Notes under the pieces: model-generated
Told to the model about the DNA's origin: nothing
The model's input: only the letters and a program-made list of their open reading frames with translations
The model's database searches: none
Assembly: GCA_023460875.1 (NCBI GenBank)
Contig: JAEWOQ010000072.1
Coordinates: forward strand, 1-7,871
DNA from: Pseudomonadota bacterium
GTDB taxonomy: Bacteria > Myxococcota_A > Polyangia > Polyangiales > Polyangiaceae
Direction of reading: 5' to 3'
DNA: 7,871 bases
Part shown: positions 1 to 6,539 of the stretch, in pieces
Position numbering within the stretch: the stretch's first letter is position 1
Layout: every line of letters begins with the position of its first letter
Position numbers and translations under genes: made by a program

Positions 1-14
1 CCCTAGCCCCGGCC

Positions 15-3000
15 CTACAGCTCAGGCGGCCCAGCGAGGACCAGGCGAAGCCGCCGCAGGAGGACGTCCGCTGGATAGGGCTTCGACAGCCAATGCTCGA
101 TCCCTGCCTCCCCCTTGGCGCCCCGCTCCTGGAGCCCGCTCGACCCGATGATCCGCACCTCCGGATCCAAAGAGCGCAGCGCGACCGCCGTCGCCGCGCC
201 GTCCATCACCGGCATCATCATGTCCGTGAGGACCACCGCGATCGACCGGCGATGCTGCGCGTACAAGGCGACCGCCTCTGCGCCGTTGGCCGCCGTCAGG
301 ACGCGGTAGCCGAACTCCTGCAAGACCCTAGTGGCGGCCGTTCGGATGCTCTCCTCATCGTCGACCACGAGCACCAGCTCTCCGCGCCCCCGCGGCGGCG
401 TCCCCGCCGCGTCTCGGAAGGCCGCCGCCCGTCTCCCCGCGACCTCCGCGGGCAGATGCACGTGCAGCGTCGTGCCGCGGGCCGCTTCGCTCGCGATTTG
501 AATGAACCCGCCGTGACTCCGCACGATGGACAGCGCCGTCGAGAGGCCGAGCCCCGTCCCTCTGCCCAGCTCCTTTGTCGTGAAGAAGGGCTCGAAGACG
601 CGCTCGAGGAGCTCCGGCGCCATACCTGTCCCCGTGTCCGCCACCCTCAACACCACATAGGGCCCCGGCTTCGCGTCCGGGTGGGTCCCCGCGTACAGCT
701 CGTCGACGATCGCGTTCTCGAGGGAGACCGTGAGGGTCCCGCCGCCCGTCATGGCGTCTCGGGCGTTGAGGCACAAGTTCGTCAGCACCTGATGCATCTG
801 AGTCTCGTCTGCCTTGACGTGCCAGAGGCCCGGCATCATCTCGAGCTCGAAGCCGATGTCTTTGGGGAAGGTGTCTCTGACGATCAGCTCCACCTCGCCA
901 GCAACCTTGGCCAAGTTGATGCGCTCGGGCCGCCCCTCGGTCCCGCCTCGCGCGAAGATCAGCAGTTGGCGCACCATGTCGGCGCCTCGCTGCGCGCACG
1001 CCTGCACCGTCGTCAGATCTCGCTGGCGCTCTTCGTCCACTTCGTCTTGCCGAAGCAGCGACGTGGTCATCAGGATCGGCGCGAACACGTTGTTCAAATC
1101 GTGGGCGATACCGCCCGCGAGGGTGCCCAAGCTCTCCAGCCGCTGCGCCCTGAGGAACTGCGCCTCGAGGCGCTTGCGCTCCGTGACGTCGGTGTTGATG
1201 GAAAGAATGGCCTTCGGTTGTCCAGAGTCGTCGCGCACGACGGTCCAGTGCCCCTCGACGATCACCACCTTGCCGCCTCGGGTTCGCTGCTCGAGGTCCC
1301 CCGACCACTCCCCGTTCGCCAACGTACTCTCGAAGGCCGGGCGGAGCGACGTCGGGTCGGTGTAGAGGAGCTCCGCCGAGCGCCCCAGCACCTCCTGCGC
1401 CTTCCAGCCGTACAGGCGCTCGGCGCTCCGGTTCCAGTAGAGGATGTGGTTTCCTAGGTCTCTCACCAAGATGGCGTCCTGCGCCTTATCGAGCAGCGTC
1501 GCCTGCTCGCGCAGCTTCTCTTCGGCGAGCTTGCGCTCCGTGAGGTCGGTCATCCCGGCGACCATGCGCCTGGCGCGCCCGCTCGCGTCTCGCACGATGT
1601 GCCCTCGCTCGATGACGTAAGCGTACTTGCCGTCCTTCCGGAGGAACCGGTACTCGCCCGTCCAGCTCTCGGCGTCCCCCGCCACCGCCGCGCGGATGGC
1701 AGCGACGACGGCGCCGTGATCCGCCGGGTGCAAGCGGGATGTCCACGACGTGATACTCGGGTCCATGTCGTCCACGCGAAACCCGAAGAGCGTGGTGAGC
1801 CCGTCCCCCCACCACAGCTCGTCCGTCTCGAGATCCCAGTCGCGGATCGCGTCGTTCGTCGCCCGCGCGAGCAACCGAAAGCGCTCCTCGCTGGCATGGA
1901 GGACCTCGCGATGCCTGCGGAGCTCCGTCACGTTCCTGAGGTGGATCGCCAGCCCTTCGTGCGTGGGGTAGACGCGGAGCTCTAGCCACTCGTCCAGCAC
2001 GGGGAAGTGCCTCTCGACCGTCACCGGCGACGCCTCCCTCAGCGCGCGCTCGAGCTCCTCCTCGACGCAGCTGCCTTGGAGTCGCTCCAGCCCCACCGCG
2101 AGGCTCCGATTGAGGAGCTCCGCCCGACACCGCCCGAGCAAGCGCTCCGCCTCAGCGTTGAGGTAGGTGAACCTGCCCTCCCGATCGACCGTGAAGAAGG
2201 CATCCGTGATGCTCTCGAGGATCGCGGCGAGCCGCTGCGCCAAGCTCGTGGCCTCCTCGTGCAGGCACTTCGTCTCGTGGACGTCCGTGCCCGTGCCGTA
2301 CCAGCGAGTCGTCGCCCCATCCGGATCCCGGACGGCCTGCGCGTGCAGGCGGAACCAGCGAAAGGACCCGTCCAGCGCGACGCGGACCCGGCACTCGTCC
2401 TCGTAAGGCTCTCCCGTGCGGACGCAGCACCGCCAGCGACGCGTGCAGCGCATGCGGTCCTCCGGATGCAGGCACGCCACCCATGACCCCGTGAGCATCG
2501 CTCGCCGCGACATCCCGGTGACGTCGAAGAAGACCTGGTTGAAGTAATCGAGTTCACCGCCTGCGTTCGCCGTCCACACGACGAGCGGCATCGCCTCAGC
2601 CAGCTGACGGAAGCGGTTCTCGCTGGCGAGCAGCGAGCTCTCGGTCTTCTTCCGCTCGGTGATGTCCTGAATCGCCCCTTGCACGCGGACGATCCGCCCC
2701 ACCTCGTCTCGCGCGGCTTCCCCGATCACGCGCACCCAGAGCTGAGTTCCTTGGGCGGTGACGAAGGGCAGCTCCTCGTCGAACGGCGTGCCGTCGGTCA
2801 TGCACGCCTCGAGCAGGCGCCGCACCCTCTTGCGATCCTCGGGGAGGTAAAACTCGAGGAGCTCGTCGAGACCCAGGGATGTGTCCGGATCCGCCTCGTG
2901 GATGAGCCGCGTCGCGTCGGACCAACGGTGCACCAAGTGCGGGAGCTCGAGGCTCCAGGCTCCGATGCGTCCAACGTTCGACGCCATCTCGAGGAACGCG

Positions 3001-3446
3001 AGCAGCTGGAGTCGCTCCTGCTCGCGACGTTGTGGCCCGGTCAGGTCCCGGAACGACACCACCGCGCCCCGCAGAGCTCCGTCCTCGTCCCGCCGCGGCG
3101 ACGCGCAATACTCCACCTCGAAGCTCGTGCCGTCGGCGCGATAGTAGACATCCCCTTGCCCCCGGCGCGTCACGCCGTCGAGCACCGTAGCGCGGATGGG
3201 GCAGGTCTCCCGTTGCCCCCGCAAGAAGAGTTCGTGGACCGGCCGTCCCACGACCTCTCGCGTCGTGAGCCCGAGGATGCTCAGCGCCGCCGAGTTGATG
3301 AAGACGATCGTTCCCTCGGCGTCCAGCCCGTAAACACCCGTCCCTTCACTCGCTGGCTCCCGCTCCGAGATGGGAGGCACCGTCTGGTGCACGCCGCTCT
3401 CACGGACACTCGAAGGGGTGGTGCTCGCGGCTGGCTTCGCTCTCAT
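15..3446 (-). CDS. Multi-PAS hybrid sensor histidine kinase with C-terminal receiver
   Basis: This gene encodes a 1143-residue hybrid kinase that should autophosphorylate a histidine in response to PAS-sensed signals and pass the phosphate to its own receiver. About six PAS/PAC units run in order, at roughly residues 30-137, 150-266, 275-393, 405-510, 520-638 and 644-757. Several end in the usual D(I/L/V)TERK linker. The HisKA H-box is GGIAHDLNNV with His782. The HATPase shows an N-box (Asn890, Asn894), a G1 box ADTGTGM around Asp937, and a GTGLGLS G2 box near 963. The receiver (about 1023-1138) has acidic residues Asp1029/Asp1030, phospho-acceptor Asp1075 in LTDMMMPVMDG, and Lys1122. I see no signal peptide or membrane segment, so it is probably cytoplasmic. 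The ATG is the first standard start after an in-frame stop at about 3663; its ribosome site (GAAGAAG-like) is weak. About 500 bases separate it from the operon to its right, so it is probably a separate transcription unit. The ligand is unknown. Confidence 0.96.
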   Translation of the reverse strand: MRAKPAASTTPSSVRESGVHQTVPPISEREPASEGTGVYGLDAEGTIVFINSAALSILGLTTREVVGRPVHELFLRGQRETCPIRATVLDGVTRRGQGDVYYRADGTSFEVEYCASPRRDEDGALRGAVVSFRDLTGPQRREQERLQLLAFLEMASNVGRIGAWSLELPHLVHRWSDATRLIHEADPDTSLGLDELLEFYLPEDRKRVRRLLEACMTDGTPFDEELPFVTAQGTQLWVRVIGEAARDEVGRIVRVQGAIQDITERKKTESSLLASENRFRQLAEAMPLVVWTANAGGELDYFNQVFFDVTGMSRRAMLTGSWVACLHPEDRMRCTRRWRCCVRTGEPYEDECRVRVALDGSFRWFRLHAQAVRDPDGATTRWYGTGTDVHETKCLHEEATSLAQRLAAILESITDAFFTVDREGRFTYLNAEAERLLGRCRAELLNRSLAVGLERLQGSCVEEELERALREASPVTVERHFPVLDEWLELRVYPTHEGLAIHLRNVTELRRHREVLHASEERFRLLARATNDAIRDWDLETDELWWGDGLTTLFGFRVDDMDPSITSWTSRLHPADHGAVVAAIRAAVAGDAESWTGEYRFLRKDGKYAYVIERGHIVRDASGRARRMVAGMTDLTERKLAEEKLREQATLLDKAQDAILVRDLGNHILYWNRSAERLYGWKAQEVLGRSAELLYTDPTSLRPAFESTLANGEWSGDLEQRTRGGKVVIVEGHWTVVRDDSGQPKAILSINTDVTERKRLEAQFLRAQRLESLGTLAGGIAHDLNNVFAPILMTTSLLRQDEVDEERQRDLTTVQACAQRGADMVRQLLIFARGGTEGRPERINLAKVAGEVELIVRDTFPKDIGFELEMMPGLWHVKADETQMHQVLTNLCLNARDAMTGGGTLTVSLENAIVDELYAGTHPDAKPGPYVVLRVADTGTGMAPELLERVFEPFFTTKELGRGTGLGLSTALSIVRSHGGFIQIASEAARGTTLHVHLPAEVAGRRAAAFRDAAGTPPRGRGELVLVVDDEESIRTAATRVLQEFGYRVLTAANGAEAVALYAQHRRSIAVVLTDMMMPVMDGAATAVALRSLDPEVRIIGSSGLQERGAKGEAGIEHWLSKPYPADVLLRRLRLVLAGPPEL

Positions 3447-3564
3447 CGACTTCTTCGATTCATCGCGCGGCTTCGTACCAGCTGCCGGAACCCGCTCCCC
3501 TAGCTCGCCGCGCGGCTCGCCCGACGCAGGATGGACCGCCGCAGCGTGAGCCGAGGCGAACCTG

Positions 3565-3584
3565 GCGCCCCTCGCGAGGGGCGC
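3565..3584. repeat. Perfect 20-bp palindrome in the presumed leader of the PAS kinase gene
   Basis: The sequence GCGCCCCTCGCGAGGGGCGC is identical to its own reverse complement over all 20 bases. As RNA it would form an 8-bp stem with a CGCG loop; as DNA it could be a dimer-binding operator. It lies about 120 bases before the ATG of the PAS hybrid kinase, downstream of both candidate promoters. No T-run follows on either strand, so it does not look like a factor-independent terminator. The palindrome is directly visible; any function is inferred, and GC-rich DNA produces some such structures by chance. Confidence 0.6.
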
Positions 3585-3623
3585 GCTGGACTCACTCGGC
3601 GTAATTGACTGCTCATCGGTCGA

Positions 3624-3639
3624 TGCTGGGAATGTGCCG
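3624..3639 (-). promoter_or_regulatory. Candidate sigma-54 type promoter for the PAS kinase gene
   Basis: Read on the minus strand the site is CGGCACATTCCCAGCA. It has the two invariant doublets of a sigma-54 promoter, GG and GC, with exactly ten bases between them, and the full GGCAC block. It lacks the preferred T before GG and the TT before GC. It would put the transcript start about 165 bases before the kinase ATG. No enhancer-binding site was recognised. This is weak evidence, and it competes with the sigma-70-like candidate just upstream. Confidence 0.22.
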
Positions 3640-3664
3640 CGCTCGGGGACGGCAGAGACCCGCG

Positions 3665-3692
3665 ATCATCCGACGTCATCGCTTCAAGTCAA
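3665..3692 (-). promoter_or_regulatory. Candidate sigma-70 type promoter for the PAS kinase gene
   Basis: On the minus strand a TTGACT hexamer (3692-3687, five of six matches to the -35 consensus) is followed after 16 bases by GATGAT (3670-3665, four of six matches to the -10 consensus). It sits in the least GC-rich part of the intergenic region and points at the PAS hybrid kinase. The leader would be about 210 bases long and would include the 20-bp palindrome. The -10 element is weak and the spacer is one base short of ideal. Confidence 0.33.
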
Positions 3693-3765
3693 CTACAGCG
3701 GGTTCGAGTTAGTGTGATGTGCGAGGTGCGCCTGCCTCACGACACGCAGCCGAGCGTCACTCGAA

Positions 3766-3777
3766 GCTTACGTAAGC
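3766..3777. repeat. 12-bp perfect palindrome GCTTACGTAAGC
   Basis: GCTTACGTAAGC is its own reverse complement. It stands out because its centre (TTACGTAA) is AT-rich inside very GC-rich DNA. Flanking CGAA on the left and TTCG on the right extend the symmetry imperfectly. It lies about 75 bases upstream of the TTGACT element of the PAS kinase, a reasonable place for an activator or repressor site. No regulator can be named from the sequence. Confidence 0.45.
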
Positions 3778-3910
3778 GTGTTCGTGGGCACGACGGGGAG
3801 AGGCACCGTCGCGGCGCTCGCTCACGCTCCGTCACCTCGCGGCCTCCCACGTGCCTCCGGTGCTCGGACGGCCGCCCCCGCTGCGCGGACCCCAGCGGCG
3901 CAGGCGGGAC

Positions 3911-3940
3911 GGGGCGCGACGCCGTGAGCGCCCGCGCCCC
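3911..3940 (-). terminator. GC-rich stem-loop just after the right-hand operon, possible terminator
   Basis: Three bases past the TAG of the receiver-histidine kinase gene, the minus strand reads GGGGCGCG, a 14-base loop, then CGCGCCCC. This is a perfect 8-bp GC-only stem (3940-3933 paired with 3918-3911). The position fits an operon end. No T-run follows, so it is not a canonical intrinsic terminator; it may only block 3'-end decay or assist Rho-dependent ending. More GC stems lie just beyond it (for example CTGCGC at 3881-3886 with GCGCAG at 3898-3903). Confidence 0.3.
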
Positions 3941-3943
3941 GAT

Positions 3944-5095
3944 CTACCAGGTCGCGTTCCCGCCCCCCTGAACGCTGCGCTGAACGCTGTCATTGAAGCT
4001 GTCATCGACGCTGCAGGCACGCGGGAGGTCGATGCGGAAGGTCGTCCCCCCGCGCGGGTCGGAGTCCACCTCCACGGTGCCCCCATGCGCGCGCACGATC
4101 TGATGCACGATGTACAGCCCCAACCCCAGCCCACGCCGACGATCTCCCGGATGGCGCGTAGTGCGAAAGGGCTCGAACAGCGCCGCCTGCTGCTCCTGCG
4201 GAATGCAGCCCCGGTTGTGCACCGTGAGACGAACCCCAGCGCCCCGGGCCTCGACGCGAACCCGCACGGGGGCGTCTCCATCACCGTGCTCCACCGCGTT
4301 CGCCAACAGGTTCGTCACCGCCTGCGCGAGCCGCTCCGGATCCCACTGTCCGCTCACGTCCCCCGCCGCCTCGACGACGAACTGCCCTCCTTGCGCCTCG
4401 AGCTCTTGCACCACCCTCGTGACGACCTCATTGAGCTCGCACCGGACGGGCCGTACCAGCAGAGGTTGTCCGCTGCGCGCCCGAGCGACGTCCGTCAAGT
4501 CCGTGACGAGGCGCTCCATCCGCCGGGCGCTGTTGTTCATCCGGCGCGCCAAGGCGCACACGGCCGGGCCCGCCTCCGGCAGGCGCTGCAGGGCGGCCGC
4601 CCCCATGCTGACCACACTCAGAGGGGAGCGCAGATCGTGACCCAACACCGCCATGAACAGCTCGTTCATGCGGAGACTGCTCTCGAGCTGCGCCAGGCGT
4701 TCCGCGAGCTGCTTGCGCTGCTCGAAGAGCTCGACGAAGACCTTCACCTTGCTGACCAACACGGTGCCGTCGAGGGGCTTCTGCAGGAAGTCGACGGCCC
4801 CCGCCTCGTAGCCCTCGAAGACCCTCGCCGGGTCACGCCCTGCGGTGAGGAAGACGATCGGGATGCTGCGCGTGCGCTCGGTGCTCCGCATGTATTCGGC
4901 GAGCTCGAAGCCGTCCATTCCCGGCATGTGGACGTCCACCAACGCCAGGGCCACCTCGTGTTGCAGCAACAGCTCGAGGGCCTCCGCCCCGGAGCGCGCC
5001 CTGAGGTACTCGATGCCGAGGGGCTGTAAGAGCGCCTCGAGCGCCACGAGGTTCTCCTCGGTGTCGTCGACGAGCAGTGCTTTGACGTTCCTCAT
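3944..5095 (-). CDS. Receiver-first histidine kinase (REC-HisKA-HATPase)
   Basis: This 383-residue soluble protein joins an N-terminal receiver to a histidine kinase, so phosphorylation of its receiver probably controls its own kinase activity. The receiver (about residues 4-120) has Asp10/Asp11, phospho-acceptor Asp54 in VDVHMPGMDG, Thr84 and Lys106. A helical linker (about 120-145) leads to the H-box GHDLRSPL with His153. The HATPase has N-box residues Asn262 and Asn266 and a GLGLGLYIV G2 box near 322-330. Its G1 motif reads VHNRGCIP, with Asn in place of the usual Asp, a variant also seen in other kinases of this type. The ATG overlaps the cheB stop (ATGA), and GGAGG lies four bases upstream. 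The reading frame stays open upstream inside cheB, but the overlap start is much better supported. It is the last gene of the operon; its phosphodonor may be the upstream hybrid kinase (inference). A small repeat forms its C-terminal tail. Confidence 0.94.
   Translation of the reverse strand: MRNVKALLVDDTEENLVALEALLQPLGIEYLRARSGAEALELLLQHEVALALVDVHMPGMDGFELAEYMRSTERTRSIPIVFLTAGRDPARVFEGYEAGAVDFLQKPLDGTVLVSKVKVFVELFEQRKQLAERLAQLESSLRMNELFMAVLGHDLRSPLSVVSMGAAALQRLPEAGPAVCALARRMNNSARRMERLVTDLTDVARARSGQPLLVRPVRCELNEVVTRVVQELEAQGGQFVVEAAGDVSGQWDPERLAQAVTNLLANAVEHGDGDAPVRVRVEARGAGVRLTVHNRGCIPQEQQAALFEPFRTTRHPGDRRRGLGLGLYIVHQIVRAHGGTVEVDSDPRGGTTFRIDLPRACSVDDSFNDSVQRSVQGGGNATW
3968..4015 (-). repeat. 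Four imperfect 12-bp tandem repeats encoding the kinase's C-terminal tail
   Basis: Four consecutive 12-base units are visible on the plus strand: CTGAACGCTGCG, CTGAACGCTGTC, ATTGAAGCTGTC and ATCGACGCTGCA. They are in frame with the receiver-histidine kinase on the minus strand and encode four tetrapeptides, CSVD-DSFN-DSVQ-RSVQ (residues 361-376). The tail lies beyond the end of the ATPase domain. Slippage-type duplication is the likely origin; a function is not evident. Confidence 0.75.
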
Positions 5096-5104
5096 GTCGC
5101 CTCC
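5092..5104 (-). promoter_or_regulatory. cheB/kinase ATGA overlap with ribosome site
   Basis: The cheB stop TGA (5094-5092) and the kinase start ATG (5095-5093) share bases in ATGA. GGAGG (5104-5100) lies inside the last cheB codons, four bases before the ATG. This fixes the kinase start and points to translational coupling. Confidence 0.8.
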
Positions 5105-5670
5105 GTCACGAGGCTGCAGAGTCGGGCAGCCATCTGTCCGGGGGTCAGGATCTCTCGACCGCTCCCCTGCCGCAAACCAGCCTCGGGCATGGTCGCCGCG
5201 AGGGCGGTCGCGGGATCCTGGACCCAGGCGCTCCCCCCTGCCGCGAGGATGGTCGAGAGCCCGCGAGCGCCGTCCTCGTTCGCCCCAGACAGGAGGATCG
5301 CGAGGAGCCGAGCTCCGAAGGTCCAGGCGGCTGACTCGAACAACACGTCGATGGCGGGGCGCGAGTACCAGACGTGCGGCCCCAAGGAGAGGGACAACGT
5401 CCGCGTCGGCTCGACCGCGAGGTGATAACCCGGGGGCGCGAAAGAGATCCCCGGGGCCAAAGGTTGTCCGTGTTCCGCCTCTCTCACGGCCACCCTGCAC
5501 TTCCCGCTGAAGATCTCGGCGAGCAGCCCTGGCCCCTGCTCCGGCTGGTGGATCACCGTGACCACCGGGACCGGAAACTCACCCGGTAGAGGCGGGAACA
5601 TGGCGTTCAGCGCCTCGACCGCGCCTGCCGAGCCCCCCACGACGATGCACTCCGGTAGGACGCCGCTCAC
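5092..5670 (-). CDS. cheB: CheB-type protein-glutamate methylesterase, stand-alone catalytic domain
   Basis: This 192-residue protein is the catalytic domain of CheB, which removes methyl groups from glutamate methyl esters (and can deamidate glutamine) on signalling proteins. The catalytic triad is visible: Ser14 in IVVGGSAGAVEAL, His41 in TVIHQPEQG and Asp133 in LLSGANEDGARGL. A typical APPGYHL segment lies at 78-84. The usual N-terminal receiver of chemotaxis CheB is absent: the protein starts directly at the Rossmann strand. It is therefore not switched by its own phosphorylation, though a receiver in a neighbouring protein could act in trans (inference). The GTG start overlaps the cheR stop in GTGA and has GGAGGG seven bases upstream. 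The frame is open further right inside cheR, but that extension is out-of-frame cheR sequence with no domain. The substrate is unknown because no methyl-accepting receptor is in the window. Confidence 0.93.
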   Translation of the reverse strand: MSGVLPECIVVGGSAGAVEALNAMFPPLPGEFPVPVVTVIHQPEQGPGLLAEIFSGKCRVAVREAEHGQPLAPGISFAPPGYHLAVEPTRTLSLSLGPHVWYSRPAIDVLFESAAWTFGARLLAILLSGANEDGARGLSTILAAGGSAWVQDPATALAATMPEAGLRQGSGREILTPGQMAARLCSLVTEAT

Positions 5671-5683
5671 CGCCGCACCCTCC
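5667..5683 (-). promoter_or_regulatory. cheR/cheB GTGA overlap with ribosome site
   Basis: The cheR stop TGA (5669-5667) overlaps the cheB start GTG (5670-5668). GGAGGG (5683-5678) lies within the last codons of cheR, seven bases before the GTG. This decides the cheB start and implies that the methyltransferase and methylesterase are made in coupled amounts. Confidence 0.78.
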
Positions 5684-6536
5684 GGTAGATCCGCTGGTCC
5701 GGGACAGCGGCTTCGTAGTGATCCACGACAGACGAATGGCGGATCGTCTCCTTGCTCCCCAAGCACAGGTACCCGCCGTGCACCAAAGAATCCGAGAACA
5801 ACCCCAGCGCTCGCTCCTGCAAGGGCGGCGTGAAATAAATGAGCACATTGCGGCAAGACACGAGCTGCGTCTCGGAGAACGAGCTGTCCGTGGCCAAGTC
5901 GTGATCCGCGAAGACGACCTGCTCGATGAGCCGCCGCGAGAACACCGCGCCGCCGTACGCCGCCGTGTAGTAGTCGGACAAAGAGCGCGTTCCGCCCGCC
6001 TGGAAGTAGTTCTCGGTGAACCCCCGCAGCCGGTCGAGGGAAAAGATCCCCTTTTCGGCGGAGCGCAGCGCCTCGGCGTTGACGTCCGTGGCGTAGATCA
6101 GGGACCGCTCGAGCAACCCCTCCTCCTGGAGGAGGATCGCGAGGGAATAGAGCTCCTCGCCCGTGGCCACCCCGGCGACCCAGAGCTTGAGGGACGGCCA
6201 CGTCCCCAACATCGGCACCACCTGGGCACGGAGCGTCTTCCAATAGCTCGGATCTCGAAACAGGTCGCTGACCTGAACGGTCAAAAACTGCAGGAGCTGC
6301 GCGAAGACGTTCTCGTCTCGGAGGACCTGCTCCTGGAGGCGTGAAATCGTCGGACACCCGAAATGCTCCAGGGCCCTCGTGATCCGCCGTCGCAGAGAGG
6401 ACGACGTATAGGCGCGAAAATCATAGTGATACCGCTCGTGAATCCCCTCGAGCAGCAGCCTCAGCTCGAGCTCGATGACGCCGCTCTCTCCCGTGACTCT
6501 ACTCTGCTCCGTCTCCACGCCACCTCCCACGGCCAT
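5667..6536 (-). CDS. cheR: CheR-type protein-glutamate O-methyltransferase
   Basis: This 289-residue protein transfers methyl groups from S-adenosylmethionine to glutamate side chains of signalling proteins. An N-terminal helical domain (about residues 20-90) carries the family pattern YDFRAY...SLRRRI. The methyltransferase domain follows, with the SAM-binding motif WVAGVATGEELYSLA (119-133), the acidic strand ATDVNAEAL (149-157) and SCRNVLIYF (227-235). In most CheR proteins the first motif reads AGCxTGEExYS; here Val123 replaces Cys. The preceding gene's TAG is followed directly by TTG then ATG, and I use the ATG. No ribosome site precedes it, so coupling to the upstream gene is likely. An alternative GTG start at 6518, with GGAGG four bases upstream, would give 283 residues and lose nothing from the domain. 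The partner methylesterase follows at once. No receptor gene is visible, so the target may be the adjacent kinase (inference). Confidence 0.94.
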   Translation of the reverse strand: MAVGGGVETEQSRVTGESGVIELELRLLLEGIHERYHYDFRAYTSSSLRRRITRALEHFGCPTISRLQEQVLRDENVFAQLLQFLTVQVSDLFRDPSYWKTLRAQVVPMLGTWPSLKLWVAGVATGEELYSLAILLQEEGLLERSLIYATDVNAEALRSAEKGIFSLDRLRGFTENYFQAGGTRSLSDYYTAAYGGAVFSRRLIEQVVFADHDLATDSSFSETQLVSCRNVLIYFTPPLQERALGLFSDSLVHGGYLCLGSKETIRHSSVVDHYEAAVPDQRIYRRVRR

Positions 6537-6539
6537 CAA

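Larger units (their letters stand above)
3447..3943. other. Intergenic region of about 500 bases
   Basis: No convincing gene lies here. A possible 85-codon plus-strand reading frame (3714-3971) is arginine- and proline-rich, resembles no family I know, and runs into the end of the histidine kinase gene on the other strand, so I treat it as chance. The region is flanked by two genes in the same direction. It therefore should contain the end of the right-hand operon and the promoter and leader of the PAS kinase. The stretch around 3600-3720 is less GC-rich than its surroundings, as promoters often are. Listed separately are a stem-loop, two palindromes and two promoter candidates. Confidence 0.8.

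Noticed and set aside
93..1457. A 454-codon open frame on the plus strand, opposite the kinase and receiver part of the PAS hybrid kinase
   Set aside because: Its translation is Arg-, Pro- and His-rich with no recognisable domain, and it is antisense to a clear kinase core. Long antisense frames are expected in GC-rich genes.
2679..3503. A 274-codon plus-strand open frame opposite the first PAS domains
   Set aside because: It has no domain signature, biased low-complexity composition, and lies entirely opposite well-conserved PAS coding sequence for most of its length.
3447..3943. A CRISPR array, tRNA or mobile-element end in the only sizeable gap
   Set aside because: No regularly spaced repeats, no tRNA-like arms, and no paired terminal inverted repeats with flanking duplications were found.
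3714..3971. An 85-codon plus-strand frame mostly inside the intergenic region
   Set aside because: It is Arg/Pro-rich with no recognisable fold or clear ribosome site, and overlaps the 3' end of the kinase gene on the other strand.
3851..5029. A 392-codon plus-strand open frame opposite the receiver-histidine kinase
   Set aside because: It is a mirror of the kinase codons, with repeated His/Leu/Arg runs and no family resemblance.
5096..5500. Upstream extension of the receiver-histidine kinase to a start at 5500
   Set aside because: It would be antiphase to cheB coding sequence, and the receiver fold begins exactly at the ATG at 5095, which has its own ribosome site.
5671..6357. Upstream extension of cheB in the same frame to a start at 6357
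   Set aside because: It would read cheR in the wrong frame, giving a domain-less Gly/Arg-rich sequence. The GTGA overlap start with GGAGGG is far better.
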